Shown: positions 1-6,022 of the stretch, piece after piece | How the letters are laid out: every line of letters begins with the position of its first letter | Numbering within the stretch: position 1 is the first letter of the stretch | Origin: WYEN01 sp049976205 | GTDB taxonomy: Archaea; Thermoproteota; Thermoprotei_A; Sulfolobales; AG1 | Length of the DNA: 7,741 nt | Reading direction: 5' to 3' | Assembly (NCBI GenBank): GCA_049976205.1 | Contig: JBMFIR010000050.1 | Coordinates: forward strand, 1-7,741 | Program-made: the position numbers and the translations under genes | Notes under the pieces: model-generated | What the model was told of the DNA's origin: nothing | What the model saw: only the letters and a program-made list of their open reading frames with translations | The model's database searches: none

Positions 1-831
1 AGAATAGTCCCGAGGCATCTCTATAGAATAGTGACTGAGAATAGAAGAAGATCTCGTGAGACACCAATAGCGATATGCTACACACCTAATCCATTAATTG
101 AGTTAGGAGCATCTCTACAGCCAGAGTACGGTGTTTTTGAGCTTGAGGTAGCTAATAGATTAACGAGTGGTTCCCTAAGGATCTGTAGAACGCCGATCCA
201 TAACTTGCCAGTGCCCTGTGAATGCTCACATGTTATTGAGGCCAGGGTATCTCTCGAGGATCATGAGGAAGGTCCTTTCACAGATATATTAATGACGTAT
301 GATATCATTAGAAAAGAACCTCTCATAAAAATCGACGCTATCTATATGAATAAACTAAATTACCCATTCCACATAATACTGCCTGGGGGTCAGGAACACA
401 AGATCTTGATGAGTATTGGTAAAGAAGCCGATATATTCTTCGCAGTGTCCAAGGTCGTTAGAAGAGTGCGTAAAGTAAGATTAACAAGCGGAAGCGGCAA
501 TTGGCTGCACATCGTAATCTCCGTAGAGAAGAATCATGATGGAGACCCTAAGAACGCTATAATGGCGGCATTCACAGCTCATCCATCAGCTAAAATGGTT
601 ATTGTAGTAGATGAAGATATAGATCCAGATGATCCGGAACAAGTTGACTGGGCAATAGCGACACGTTTCCAAGCCTCAAGAGGATTAGTAGTTATTCCTC
701 ACGCGAGGCTCAGTAGCCTAGATCCCTCATCAAGAGACGGGTTAGGAGACAAGATAGGTATAGACGCCACAGCTCCTCTAGCGGAGAAGAAGAAATTCGA
801 GAGAGCAAAAATCCCCGAGGAACATAAATAG
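1..831 (+). CDS. UbiD-family decarboxylase, C-terminal part (5' end outside window)
   Basis: The reading frame is open from base 1 and gives 276 residues before TAG. UbiD proteins usually have about 420-490 residues, so roughly the last 60% is present. Family hallmarks seen: PRHLYRI at the first codons, then TENRRRSRETPIAI; EGPFTD at residues 90-95, the position of the catalytic EGPFGE loop; DEDIDPDDPEQVDWAIATR around 204-222, matching the conserved D-DPEQV-WAI-TR block; and KIGIDAT near 251-257. The family decarboxylates or carboxylates aromatic and alpha,beta-unsaturated acids using prenylated FMN made by a UbiX partner, in the cytoplasm. The N-terminal prFMN-binding half is not visible, so the substrate cannot be told. 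In archaea a UbiD paralogue acts as anhydromevalonate phosphate decarboxylase in isoprenoid synthesis, and this could be such a protein. A GTG at 31 is internal, because family homology continues upstream of it. Confidence 0.9.
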   Translation, partial: RIVPRHLYRIVTENRRRSRETPIAICYTPNPLIELGASLQPEYGVFELEVANRLTSGSLRICRTPIHNLPVPCECSHVIEARVSLEDHEEGPFTDILMTYDIIRKEPLIKIDAIYMNKLNYPFHIILPGGQEHKILMSIGKEADIFFAVSKVVRRVRKVRLTSGSGNWLHIVISVEKNHDGDPKNAIMAAFTAHPSAKMVIVVDEDIDPDDPEQVDWAIATRFQASRGLVVIPHARLSSLDPSSRDGLGDKIGIDATAPLAEKKKFERAKIPEEHK

Positions 832-841
832 ATACTATCCC

Positions 842-868
842 CATATAATCCCAATCATATGTAATATA
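842..868 (+). promoter_or_regulatory. Candidate TATA region for vapB
   Basis: Two TATA-like stretches, CATATAATC (842-850) and CATATGTAATATAG (855-868), lie in the 52 bases between the UbiD stop and the first possible vapB start. With the usual archaeal spacing of about 26 bases to the transcription start, the second would start transcription near 888, just upstream of the preferred vapB ATG at 914. AT-rich sequence makes chance matches likely, so this is a weak call. Confidence 0.3.
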
Positions 869-884
869 GAAACATTCGTTATTA

Positions 885-919
885 TGTCATACAATGTTGT
901 ATATGACAGATGTATGACA
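885..919 (+). promoter_or_regulatory. Candidate autoregulatory operator (inverted repeat) at vapB start
   Basis: TGTCATACA at 885-893 and TGTATGACA at 911-919 form a perfect 9-base inverted repeat. Between them lies a related arm, TTGTATATGACA at 897-908, which pairs with 885-894 apart from a two-base insert. Ribbon-helix-helix antitoxins commonly repress their own operon by binding palindromes near the start. The right arm covers the ATG at 914, which fits that ATG being the true start and this being the operator. No binding evidence exists in the sequence itself. Confidence 0.45.
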
Positions 920-1141
920 GAAGTAATAAGCATAAGAGTTCCGAGAGAATTGAAGATAAGAATGAAAAATTTTAAGAACATTAATTGGAGTGAGCTTATA
1001 AGAAGATTTATCGAAGAAACCATAACTCGATACGAAGTAGAAGAGATCATTAAGAAAATCGAGGAGAATTTAAGAGATGTACCAGAACCTCCGCCAGGCA
1101 TTATTACGCGATGGATCAGAGTTGATAGAGAGAGTCATTGA
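914..1141 (+). CDS. vapB: VapB-type ribbon-helix-helix antitoxin, intact
   Basis: A 75-residue protein starting MTEVISIRVPRELK. This is the beta strand and first helix of a ribbon-helix-helix (CopG/Arc-like) DNA-binding domain, followed by NINWSELIRRFIEETI as the second helix. The charged helix EVEEIIKKIEENL and the tail DVPEPPPG...WIRVDRESH match the toxin-binding C-terminus of crenarchaeal VapB proteins. An upstream in-frame ATG at 884 would add MSYNVVYDRC. I prefer 914 because family members begin directly before the beta strand and the inverted repeat at 885-919 would otherwise be coding. The role is to bind and neutralise a VapC ribonuclease and repress the operon. Its partner directly downstream is a pseudogene, so this is now a solitary antitoxin. 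It could protect against a VapC encoded elsewhere or simply persist. The frame shows no sign of decay. Confidence 0.85.
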   Translation: MTEVISIRVPRELKIRMKNFKNINWSELIRRFIEETITRYEVEEIIKKIEENLRDVPEPPPGIITRWIRVDRESH

Positions 1142-1527
1142 CTCCTCCTTCTTAGCGAAATTTATTCTCAAGGAAGAAGATTAAGAATACGTGAGATATA
1201 GCGTGAAAGATCACGAACCTTGGATCTGGCGATCAAAGAGGTGCTAATGCAATTTGGAGAAGAGTGATGTTTTAAAGGACATAGATGAGGAGAAAGCTCT
1301 TAAATTACTTGATGATCTCCTTACTGTAAGAAATGTAGCACAATAGTTGAGTCTCAAGATCAATATCTCGATCAGGCTTTAAGAATCGTCATGAAACACA
1401 AAATACCGATCTATGACGCATTTTTATCGCACAGAGTAATGTTAGAAATACTACCTTAATCACCTCAGATAAGACTTAATGCGAGATCGCTAGTAGAATC
1501 GATGTTGAATGCTTTTATTTGCACTAA
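1122..1527 (+). pseudogene. vapC: VapC PIN-domain toxin pseudogene (five frameshifts, two stops)
   Basis: Reading with frame changes recovers nearly a whole VapC: IDSSFLAKFILKEED (from 1137), EYVRYSVKDHEP, LDLAIKEVL (to about 1246), NAIWRRVMF, KDIDEEKALKLLDDLL (from 1278), IVESQDQYLDQALRIV (from 1343), IPIYDA (to about 1413), FIAQSNVRNTTLITSDKT (from about 1420) and CEIASRIDVECFYLH, ending at TAA 1525-1527. The four acidic PIN residues can still be placed: Asp in IDSS, Glu in AIKEVLNA, Asp in IYDA and Asp in TSDK. Breaks lie near 1220, 1246, 1272, 1342 and 1417; each is cured by adding one base. In-frame TAA codons stand at 1182 and 1477. A TTG at 1122 could have been the start, overlapping vapB by 20 bases. 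Restored length would be about 136 residues, the normal size. VapC proteins are Mg-dependent endoribonucleases; this copy cannot make one. Confidence 0.85.
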
Positions 1528-2201
1528 TCCATAGGTATAACTCTACCTCTTCCCCCAGGCCTACTCTTAAATAATTTTTCGAAGAACTTAAAAGATGACT
1601 GCGACACTATTATTTTCCTTTATAATATTTCGATAGTTTTTTACTAACTATTATTATTCCCCAAGGCTTCTCAAGGTTTTCTCAATTATGTACTAACGAA
1701 AGATGAGAATTATAAGACAGAGGAAAAACTATACGTATCTTTAATCAGTCTATTCCTCAGTTATATTCATTTTAAAAAGATCCTGGATCACCAACATAAT
1801 GCTTGCTCTTTTAATGACTTCTCTAGTTAATTATAAGCTATAGATCTTATTATAATTTATAAAATATAAAAATAATCATGATGCGAATATTTACTTAGCT
1901 ATTAACTTGAACCTAAACTTATTTAAAGAGGCTTTGTCTCATTATCAAAATTATGCGTTTTGAGAGAAAAGTTCGAGCAGCAGGATTCATTATATGAAAT
2001 CATTTATTCATAAAGAAGGCTAAATAACTATAAAACCAAAAAATTATAATTATTAAACGTATTATACTAATTAAAATTATGCGATATAGGTAATATTGAT
2101 TAACTAAATATACATTAACATAGCTGTTTATCTAGCGCTAATTCTCGTTTGTAAAAATTTATATTCTTACCATTATTATTTTTATACGAGGATGAATTTT
2201 T
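1528..2201. other. AT-rich gene-poor region between vapC relic and livK
   Basis: About 670 bases with stops in all frames and no convincing gene. The base composition is clearly AT-richer than the flanking genes. Seen here: a short minus-strand frame ending at 1524 (27 codons from GTG at 1607, reading FEKLFKSRPGGRGRVIPMD at its end) that I cannot assign; a 14-codon plus-strand frame at 1953-1997 (MRFERKVRAAGFII) resembling the first residues of some AbrB/SpoVT-type antitoxins, with a TATA-like TATTTAAA at 1920-1927; a direct repeat AAAATTATGCG at 1947-1957 and 2073-2083; and a weak 6-base hairpin at 1633-1651. The region may hold further decayed toxin-antitoxin remnants, but that is a guess. 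Its right end carries the livK promoter. Confidence 0.6.
2153..2194 (+). promoter_or_regulatory. Candidate livK promoter and ribosome binding site
   Basis: A purine-rich element runs into a TATA box, AAAAATTTATATT at 2153-2165. At the usual 26-base spacing, transcription would begin near 2187. That is directly before GAGGATGA (2188-2195), which carries a GAGG core able to pair with the 16S 3' end, 10 bases before the ATG at 2202. The agreement of the two spacings gives a short leader and supports this as the main promoter of the transporter operon. No recognisable regulator site was identified, although the surrounding AT-rich DNA could hold Lrp-type sites. Confidence 0.5.
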
Positions 2202-3590
2202 ATGTTGAGTAGAGGTGTGGGTAAAGCTACATATATAGTTTTAATGATTATACTATTTATAATAGGGATCTTTGCTGGCTACGGTATTGGTTTAGGCGCT
2301 GCTCCTACGAAGATAACTACAGCCACTATAACTATAACAACTCCTGCGCCAGGTCCTGGTGCTGTTGTTTCTACACTAACAGTCCCTGTCCCTACAACTG
2401 TCCCATACACTATTTCCGTACCGGCTCCTGGTGCGGCTCTGCCTAAGGAGATACCTATTGGTGTATTAGATGCGTTGAGCGGCGCATTTGCATCATATGG
2501 TATAAGAGGGCAGTACGCTGCTAAATTAGCTGAGAGAGATATTAATGATTTTGTGAGTAAACTTGGTTTAGGAGTAAGATTCGTATTCTACTACGAGGAC
2601 TATGCTACAGACCCTAGCGTAGCTTTACAGAAGGCGCAGACACTTGCTGCGAAAGGTGTTAAAGTAATTATTGGTGGATTAATTAGTGGAGCCACGAAGC
2701 AGATTACTCCGTATGCCACGGCGAATAAGATAGTTGTTATTACAGGGACATCAACTGCCCCCCGAGAAGTTGTTGCTCCACCGGGAGGCTATGTCTTTAG
2801 GACACTACCAACAGTTGAGTACGAGGGTGTGGGTACCGCAGCTTTAATGAAGCAGCTTGGTTACACTAGCGCAATAGTAATCACGGCTGATGAAACTTAT
2901 ACTCAGTCTTTTAGAAAAGCTTTCTTGGACTCCGCTAAAACTGCCGGAATAAGGATCGTTCTAGATCTAGTTTTCCCAACAGATCAAAAAGACTTCAGCC
3001 CACTACTCGACCAGATGGAGAGAGAGATTAGCACGAGACTAGGTAAAGAGAAAATAGCTATTGTAGCTAGCACATGGGAGGATCACGCCGCAATAATACT
3101 CCAGCAAGCTCAGGCTAGAAGAAGCGTGGTTCTACAAGTGCCTTGGTTCGCTGCAGACACTATTCCACTAAGCACATTAATACTACAACAAGCACTTGAG
3201 CCAGCGACAAAAGCCAAGTTAATAGGAGCACTATTCACACCTGCTGCATCAAAAGTATATGATAGTATTAGAGAGAGAATGTTAAAGGATCTTGGTCAAG
3301 AACCAGATATATATGCCTTAGCCGAATATGATGCTGCGTGGATTGCTGCGTTAGCAATACTTTTAGCAGGGAAATACGATGGTGATACAATCAAAAACGC
3401 TGTTCCACTAGCAGCAAAAATTTATTGGGGAGCCACAGGAAATATTGAGTTTAATGAGAAAGGAGATAGAGCATACGCAGACCTAATATTCTACGCAGTA
3501 GTAGGAAAAGACTGGGCTAAAGTAGCAATATACAGAGTACTCACAGGAACAATTGAGTGGTTGATACCAAGAGATCAGTTAGGTGTCTAA
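2202..3590 (+). CDS. livK: Membrane-anchored branched-chain amino acid type substrate-binding protein LivK
   Basis: A 462-residue extracytoplasmic receptor of the LIV/HAAT family. Residues 10-32 are one hydrophobic helix after a short basic N-terminus. Residues 34-80 are a Thr/Pro/Ala/Val-rich linker, likely extended and perhaps glycosylated. Residues 83-435 form a type I periplasmic-binding fold (Peripla_BP_6-like), opening IPIGVLDALSGAFASYG with AAKLAERDIN, then GGLISGATKQ and TGTST (157-185), where family members bind the ligand's amino and carboxyl groups, and the late family motif GATGNIEFNEKGDR (410-423). There is no cysteine, so no lipobox; anchoring must be by the helix, or by processing after Lys8-Ala9 in the style of crenarchaeal pilin-like (class III) signal peptides. 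It is the first gene of the operon, well spaced from livG. The ligand is probably a branched-chain amino acid, but related proteins bind urea, amides or aromatic compounds. Confidence 0.9.
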   Translation: MLSRGVGKATYIVLMIILFIIGIFAGYGIGLGAAPTKITTATITITTPAPGPGAVVSTLTVPVPTTVPYTISVPAPGAALPKEIPIGVLDALSGAFASYGIRGQYAAKLAERDINDFVSKLGLGVRFVFYYEDYATDPSVALQKAQTLAAKGVKVIIGGLISGATKQITPYATANKIVVITGTSTAPREVVAPPGGYVFRTLPTVEYEGVGTAALMKQLGYTSAIVITADETYTQSFRKAFLDSAKTAGIRIVLDLVFPTDQKDFSPLLDQMEREISTRLGKEKIAIVASTWEDHAAIILQQAQARRSVVLQVPWFAADTIPLSTLILQQALEPATKAKLIGALFTPAASKVYDSIRERMLKDLGQEPDIYALAEYDAAWIAALAILLAGKYDGDTIKNAVPLAAKIYWGATGNIEFNEKGDRAYADLIFYAVVGKDWAKVAIYRVLTGTIEWLIPRDQLGV

Positions 3591-3596
3591 TAAAAA

Positions 3597-3612
3597 TCTT
3601 TTTTCTTTTTTT
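3597..3612 (+). terminator. T-rich tract after livK, likely partial terminator
   Basis: Six T, one C, then seven T (3599-3612) start nine bases after the livK stop. Archaeal RNA polymerase terminates at such U-rich runs without needing a hairpin. Since livG-livF-livH-livM follow on the same strand and need LivK, it more likely acts as a leaky terminator giving surplus livK mRNA than as a complete stop. Confidence 0.55.
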
Positions 3613-3613
3613 A

Positions 3614-3622
3614 CTATAAAAT
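3614..3622 (+). promoter_or_regulatory. Possible weak internal promoter before livG
   Basis: CTATAAAAT lies just after the T-tract and is a good TATA match. Its centre is only about 20 bases before the livG ATG at 3638, shorter than the usual 26, so transcripts would begin inside the gene unless the start is shifted. There is also no clear Shine-Dalgarno site before livG. It may be just AT-rich spacer. Confidence 0.25.
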
Positions 3623-3637
3623 TAGAGTTGTTACACC

Positions 3638-4402
3638 ATGAGTAATTTTATACTTAGGACACAAGGAGTTGTTAAGAGATTTGGTGGATTAATTGCTGTT
3701 AATAATGTCTCCATAGATGTGTCTAGGGGGTCTATAACACTTCTCATAGGACCTAATGGTTGCGGAAAAACAACTTTAGTAAATGTTATTACGGGGATCT
3801 ATAAACCTGAGAGTGGTAGAATATACTTCAAAGATAAAGATATTACAGGTTTATCACCTGATGAGATATTTAGAAGAGGATTAGTGAGAACATTTCAGAT
3901 ACCAATGCCTTTTCAGAAACTAAGTGTATTAGATAATCTGCTAGTTTCTGCTAGGAGAAATATTGGGGAAAGCTTCATTGGGCACTTTATAAGGAGTAAG
4001 TGGATCTCTGAAGAAGATAGATTAGTCGAAAAAGCATTTAGGATCCTTAAAATGATTGGTTTGGATAAATACTGGGATAGAGAAGCCTCAACATTAGACG
4101 CAGGCGGATTAAAACTTCTTGAGATCGGTAGAGCACTTATGTCAGATGCTGAAATGATTGTACTCGATGAACCAATTGCTGGCGTTAATCCAAAGATGGC
4201 TCATAACGTATTTTCGCATATAGTTGATCTAAGGAATAAGTTAGGTGTCACATTTCTCATCATTGAGCATAGACTAGATATTGCTCTGAGATATGTTAAT
4301 TACGTGTATGTGATGAATAGAGGAGAAATAATTTCTCAAGGAAACCCAGAGGCTATAATCTCTGATGAGAAAGTAAGAGCTGTGTATATGGGTGGGGTTT
4401 AG
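3638..4402 (+). CDS. livG: LIV-type ABC transporter ATP-binding protein LivG
   Basis: A 254-residue cytoplasmic ATPase, the usual LivG length. Seen: Walker A GPNGCGKTT (38-46), Q-loop Gln87 in RTFQIPMPF, signature region LDAGGLKLLEIGRALM (153-168), Walker B IVLDEP (174-179) with catalytic Glu178, the LivG-type D-loop AGVNP, and switch His211 in IIEHRLD. The AGVNP sequence and the IIEHRLDIAL segment distinguish LivG from LivF. It pairs with LivF to hydrolyse ATP and drive import through LivH/LivM. The signature departs from LSGGQ and also from the LAYGQQ-like form of bacterial LivG: Asp replaces Ser/Ala and Gly-Leu replaces Gln-Gln. An in-frame stop at 3623 leaves ATG 3638 as the only reasonable start. 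Its TAG directly abuts the livF GTG. Confidence 0.93.
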   Translation: MSNFILRTQGVVKRFGGLIAVNNVSIDVSRGSITLLIGPNGCGKTTLVNVITGIYKPESGRIYFKDKDITGLSPDEIFRRGLVRTFQIPMPFQKLSVLDNLLVSARRNIGESFIGHFIRSKWISEEDRLVEKAFRILKMIGLDKYWDREASTLDAGGLKLLEIGRALMSDAEMIVLDEPIAGVNPKMAHNVFSHIVDLRNKLGVTFLIIEHRLDIALRYVNYVYVMNRGEIISQGNPEAIISDEKVRAVYMGGV

Positions 4403-5122
4403 GTGCTGACTATAAATAAATTGAATTCTGGTTATGGTAAACTACATGTATTATATGACTTATCTCTAGAGGTAAAAAACAGAGAAATAGTAGCTGTCTT
4501 AGGACCAAATGGGGCTGGGAAAACGACTTTACTTAACAGCATATTTGGTTTAGCAGATATTTACTCAGGCGAAATATTATTTGAGAGAGAGAATTTAGTT
4601 GGTAAACCTCCACATATTATTTCGAGAAGAGGGATCGCGTATGTTTTTCAGTTAATGAATATATTCCCTAATCTAACAGTTGAAGAGAACCTAAGATTAG
4701 CAGCTAAATTCACTAAGGGATCTAAGGAAGATATCTTGTCTAGACTAGAGAGAATATACAATCTATTTCCTATATTGAGAGAGAGAAAAAGACAGTTAGC
4801 AGGTACATTAAGTGGTGGAGAGAGACAAATGTTAGCTATCTCACTAGGTTTAGTAAGAGATGCTAGGTTTCTGCTATTAGATGAGCCTTTAGCTGGTTTA
4901 GCTGTTAAATATGTTGATTTCTTAACGAAGAAATTCAATGAGTTGAGAAGAGACCTAGGCATATCTATACTACTAGTTGAGCAAAATGTTAGAAAAGCTC
5001 TTGAGATAGCCGATAGAGTATATGTCTTGGTTAGTGGTAGAGTAATTTTCGAGGGATCCTCAAAGGATCTTTTGAGAGAAGAGGAGATTATGAGAATGTA
5101 TCTGGGGGTGAGTAAAGAGTGA
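4403..5122 (+). CDS. livF: LIV-type ABC transporter ATP-binding protein LivF
   Basis: A 239-residue ATPase, of typical LivF size, starting with GTG immediately after the livG stop; GGTGGGG at 4391-4397 may act as the ribosome site. Motifs: Walker A GPNGAGKTT (34-42), Q-loop Gln83 in VFQLMNIFPNLTVEENL, canonical signature LSGGE (136-140) followed by RQMLAISLGL, Walker B FLLLDEP (156-162) with Glu161, and LLVEQNV (190-196), where Gln replaces the switch His, which is normal for LivF. It forms the ATPase dimer with LivG; the membrane partners are LivH and LivM. Close packing in one transcript supports equal expression of the two ATPases. Confidence 0.93.
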   Translation: MLTINKLNSGYGKLHVLYDLSLEVKNREIVAVLGPNGAGKTTLLNSIFGLADIYSGEILFERENLVGKPPHIISRRGIAYVFQLMNIFPNLTVEENLRLAAKFTKGSKEDILSRLERIYNLFPILRERKRQLAGTLSGGERQMLAISLGLVRDARFLLLDEPLAGLAVKYVDFLTKKFNELRRDLGISILLVEQNVRKALEIADRVYVLVSGRVIFEGSSKDLLREEEIMRMYLGVSKE

Positions 5123-6015
5123 TTGAGACAGCTCTCAGCGGATTAGTTTATTCATCTCTACTATCTCTAATGACTCTAGGTATAACACTTCTGTATAGAA
5201 CAACAAAAGTACCAAATTTTGCACATGCATCTTTCGTGACATTAGGTGTTTACTCGAGTTATACTCTATATCTACTTAAACTAAATCCCTACTACGGAAT
5301 AATACTAGGCTTTGTAATATCTGGTTTAGTAGCACTCTTGCTATTCTATGCTATTCTAGAGCCTCTTAGAAGGAGAAGAGCATCTGTATTCATGCTTATG
5401 ATGGCTACATTAACTTATGATATAACATTCTTTGGCGTAGTAAATGTCTACGCTGACTATTTACAGACGACTTTCAAGGTGCCTGCTAGAAATGTTTTCT
5501 TAGCCGCCGCCGACATTGAGATCATGGGTTTAAGAGGAATACTTATTATAGCTCCTATAGTATTCGTAGTGTCTCTAGCATCAATGTATATATTGCTATA
5601 CAAAACGTATATTGGCGTGGCTACTCGCGCTATTATGGAGAATCCTATGCTAGCGTCTAGTATGGGTGTGAATGTTAGTCTCATGCTGGCTCTATCATGG
5701 TTCTTAGCTGGTGGATTAGCTGGTGTCGCAGGATCACTTTACCCAATGTACTCAGCTGGTAGCCCATCTATTGGGATGATGCTAATAGCCATAATGTTTT
5801 GTGCTAGTATACTCGGGGGTTTAGAGCATGTGTGGGGCGCTCCTATAGGAGGTTTTATTCTGGGATACGCGCAAACTGTGCTAATATCTATTCTGGTATC
5901 CTACCTAGGGCTCTACTGGATCACTGCTTATCAAAATATGATTGTTTACTTAGTTCTAGCAATAACTCTCTTAACGATACCTAGAGGAGTTGTTAGTCTT
6001 ATCCTTAGGAGGTGA
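5119..6015 (+). CDS. livH: LIV-type ABC transporter permease LivH
   Basis: A 298-residue, very hydrophobic protein with about eight membrane segments (roughly 5-25, 37-53, 59-80, 93-112, 138-161, 188-206, 218-262 as two, and 273-286). The N-terminal YRTTKVPNFAHASFVTLGVY is the LivH family motif around NFAH (33-36). The loop GVATRAIMENPMLASSMGVN (166-185) is the EAA-like site that contacts the ATPase. It forms the translocation channel together with LivM in the cell membrane. GTG start codon within a four-base GTGA overlap with the livF stop; a strong GGGGGTGA ribosome site (5104-5111) lies seven bases upstream, supporting this start and coupled translation. Confidence 0.92.
   Translation: MIETALSGLVYSSLLSLMTLGITLLYRTTKVPNFAHASFVTLGVYSSYTLYLLKLNPYYGIILGFVISGLVALLLFYAILEPLRRRRASVFMLMMATLTYDITFFGVVNVYADYLQTTFKVPARNVFLAAADIEIMGLRGILIIAPIVFVVSLASMYILLYKTYIGVATRAIMENPMLASSMGVNVSLMLALSWFLAGGLAGVAGSLYPMYSAGSPSIGMMLIAIMFCASILGGLEHVWGAPIGGFILGYAQTVLISILVSYLGLYWITAYQNMIVYLVLAITLLTIPRGVVSLILRR
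6008..6015 (+). promoter_or_regulatory. Strong Shine-Dalgarno site that fixes the livM start
   Basis: GGAGGTGA is a perfect match to the archaeal 16S 3' end, seven bases before ATG 6023. It includes the TGA stop of livH, so termination and restart are probably coupled. It argues against the in-frame TTG at 5990 as the livM start. Confidence 0.85.
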
Positions 6016-6022
6016 CGTTTGG

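Noticed and set aside
31..831. UbiD-family gene starting at GTG 31
   Set aside because: The frame is open upstream and the residues before GTG (PRHLYRI) belong to the family, so the start is outside the window.
835..1101. Minus-strand open frame of 88 codons, hydrophobic
   Set aside because: It lies opposite vapB, whose RHH motif is clear; the hydrophobic translation is the expected mirror of an Arg/Lys/Glu-rich gene.
1122..1527. Programmed frameshifting to make a functional VapC
   Set aside because: Five shifts plus two stop codons would all have to be bypassed; decay is far simpler.
1633..1651. Hairpin ATAGTT/AACTAT as a terminator or small RNA
   Set aside because: Only six mostly A-T pairs in AT-rich DNA; no transcript boundary needs it.
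1528..2201. tRNA, C/D-box RNA, CRISPR or insertion sequence in the gene-poor stretch
   Set aside because: No cloverleaf, no paired C (RTGATGA) and D (CTGA) boxes, no regularly spaced repeats and no terminal inverted repeats or transposase fragments were found by eye.
4648..4962. Minus-strand open frame of 104 codons
   Set aside because: It is fully inside livF, which has all its ATPase motifs; no recognisable domain in the antisense translation.
5457..5684. Minus-strand open frame of 75 codons
   Set aside because: Antisense to livH with no ribosome site and no family resemblance.
5990..6022. livM start at TTG 5990
   Set aside because: It would add 11 residues overlapping the end of livH with no ribosome site; ATG 6023 has a perfect one at the right distance.
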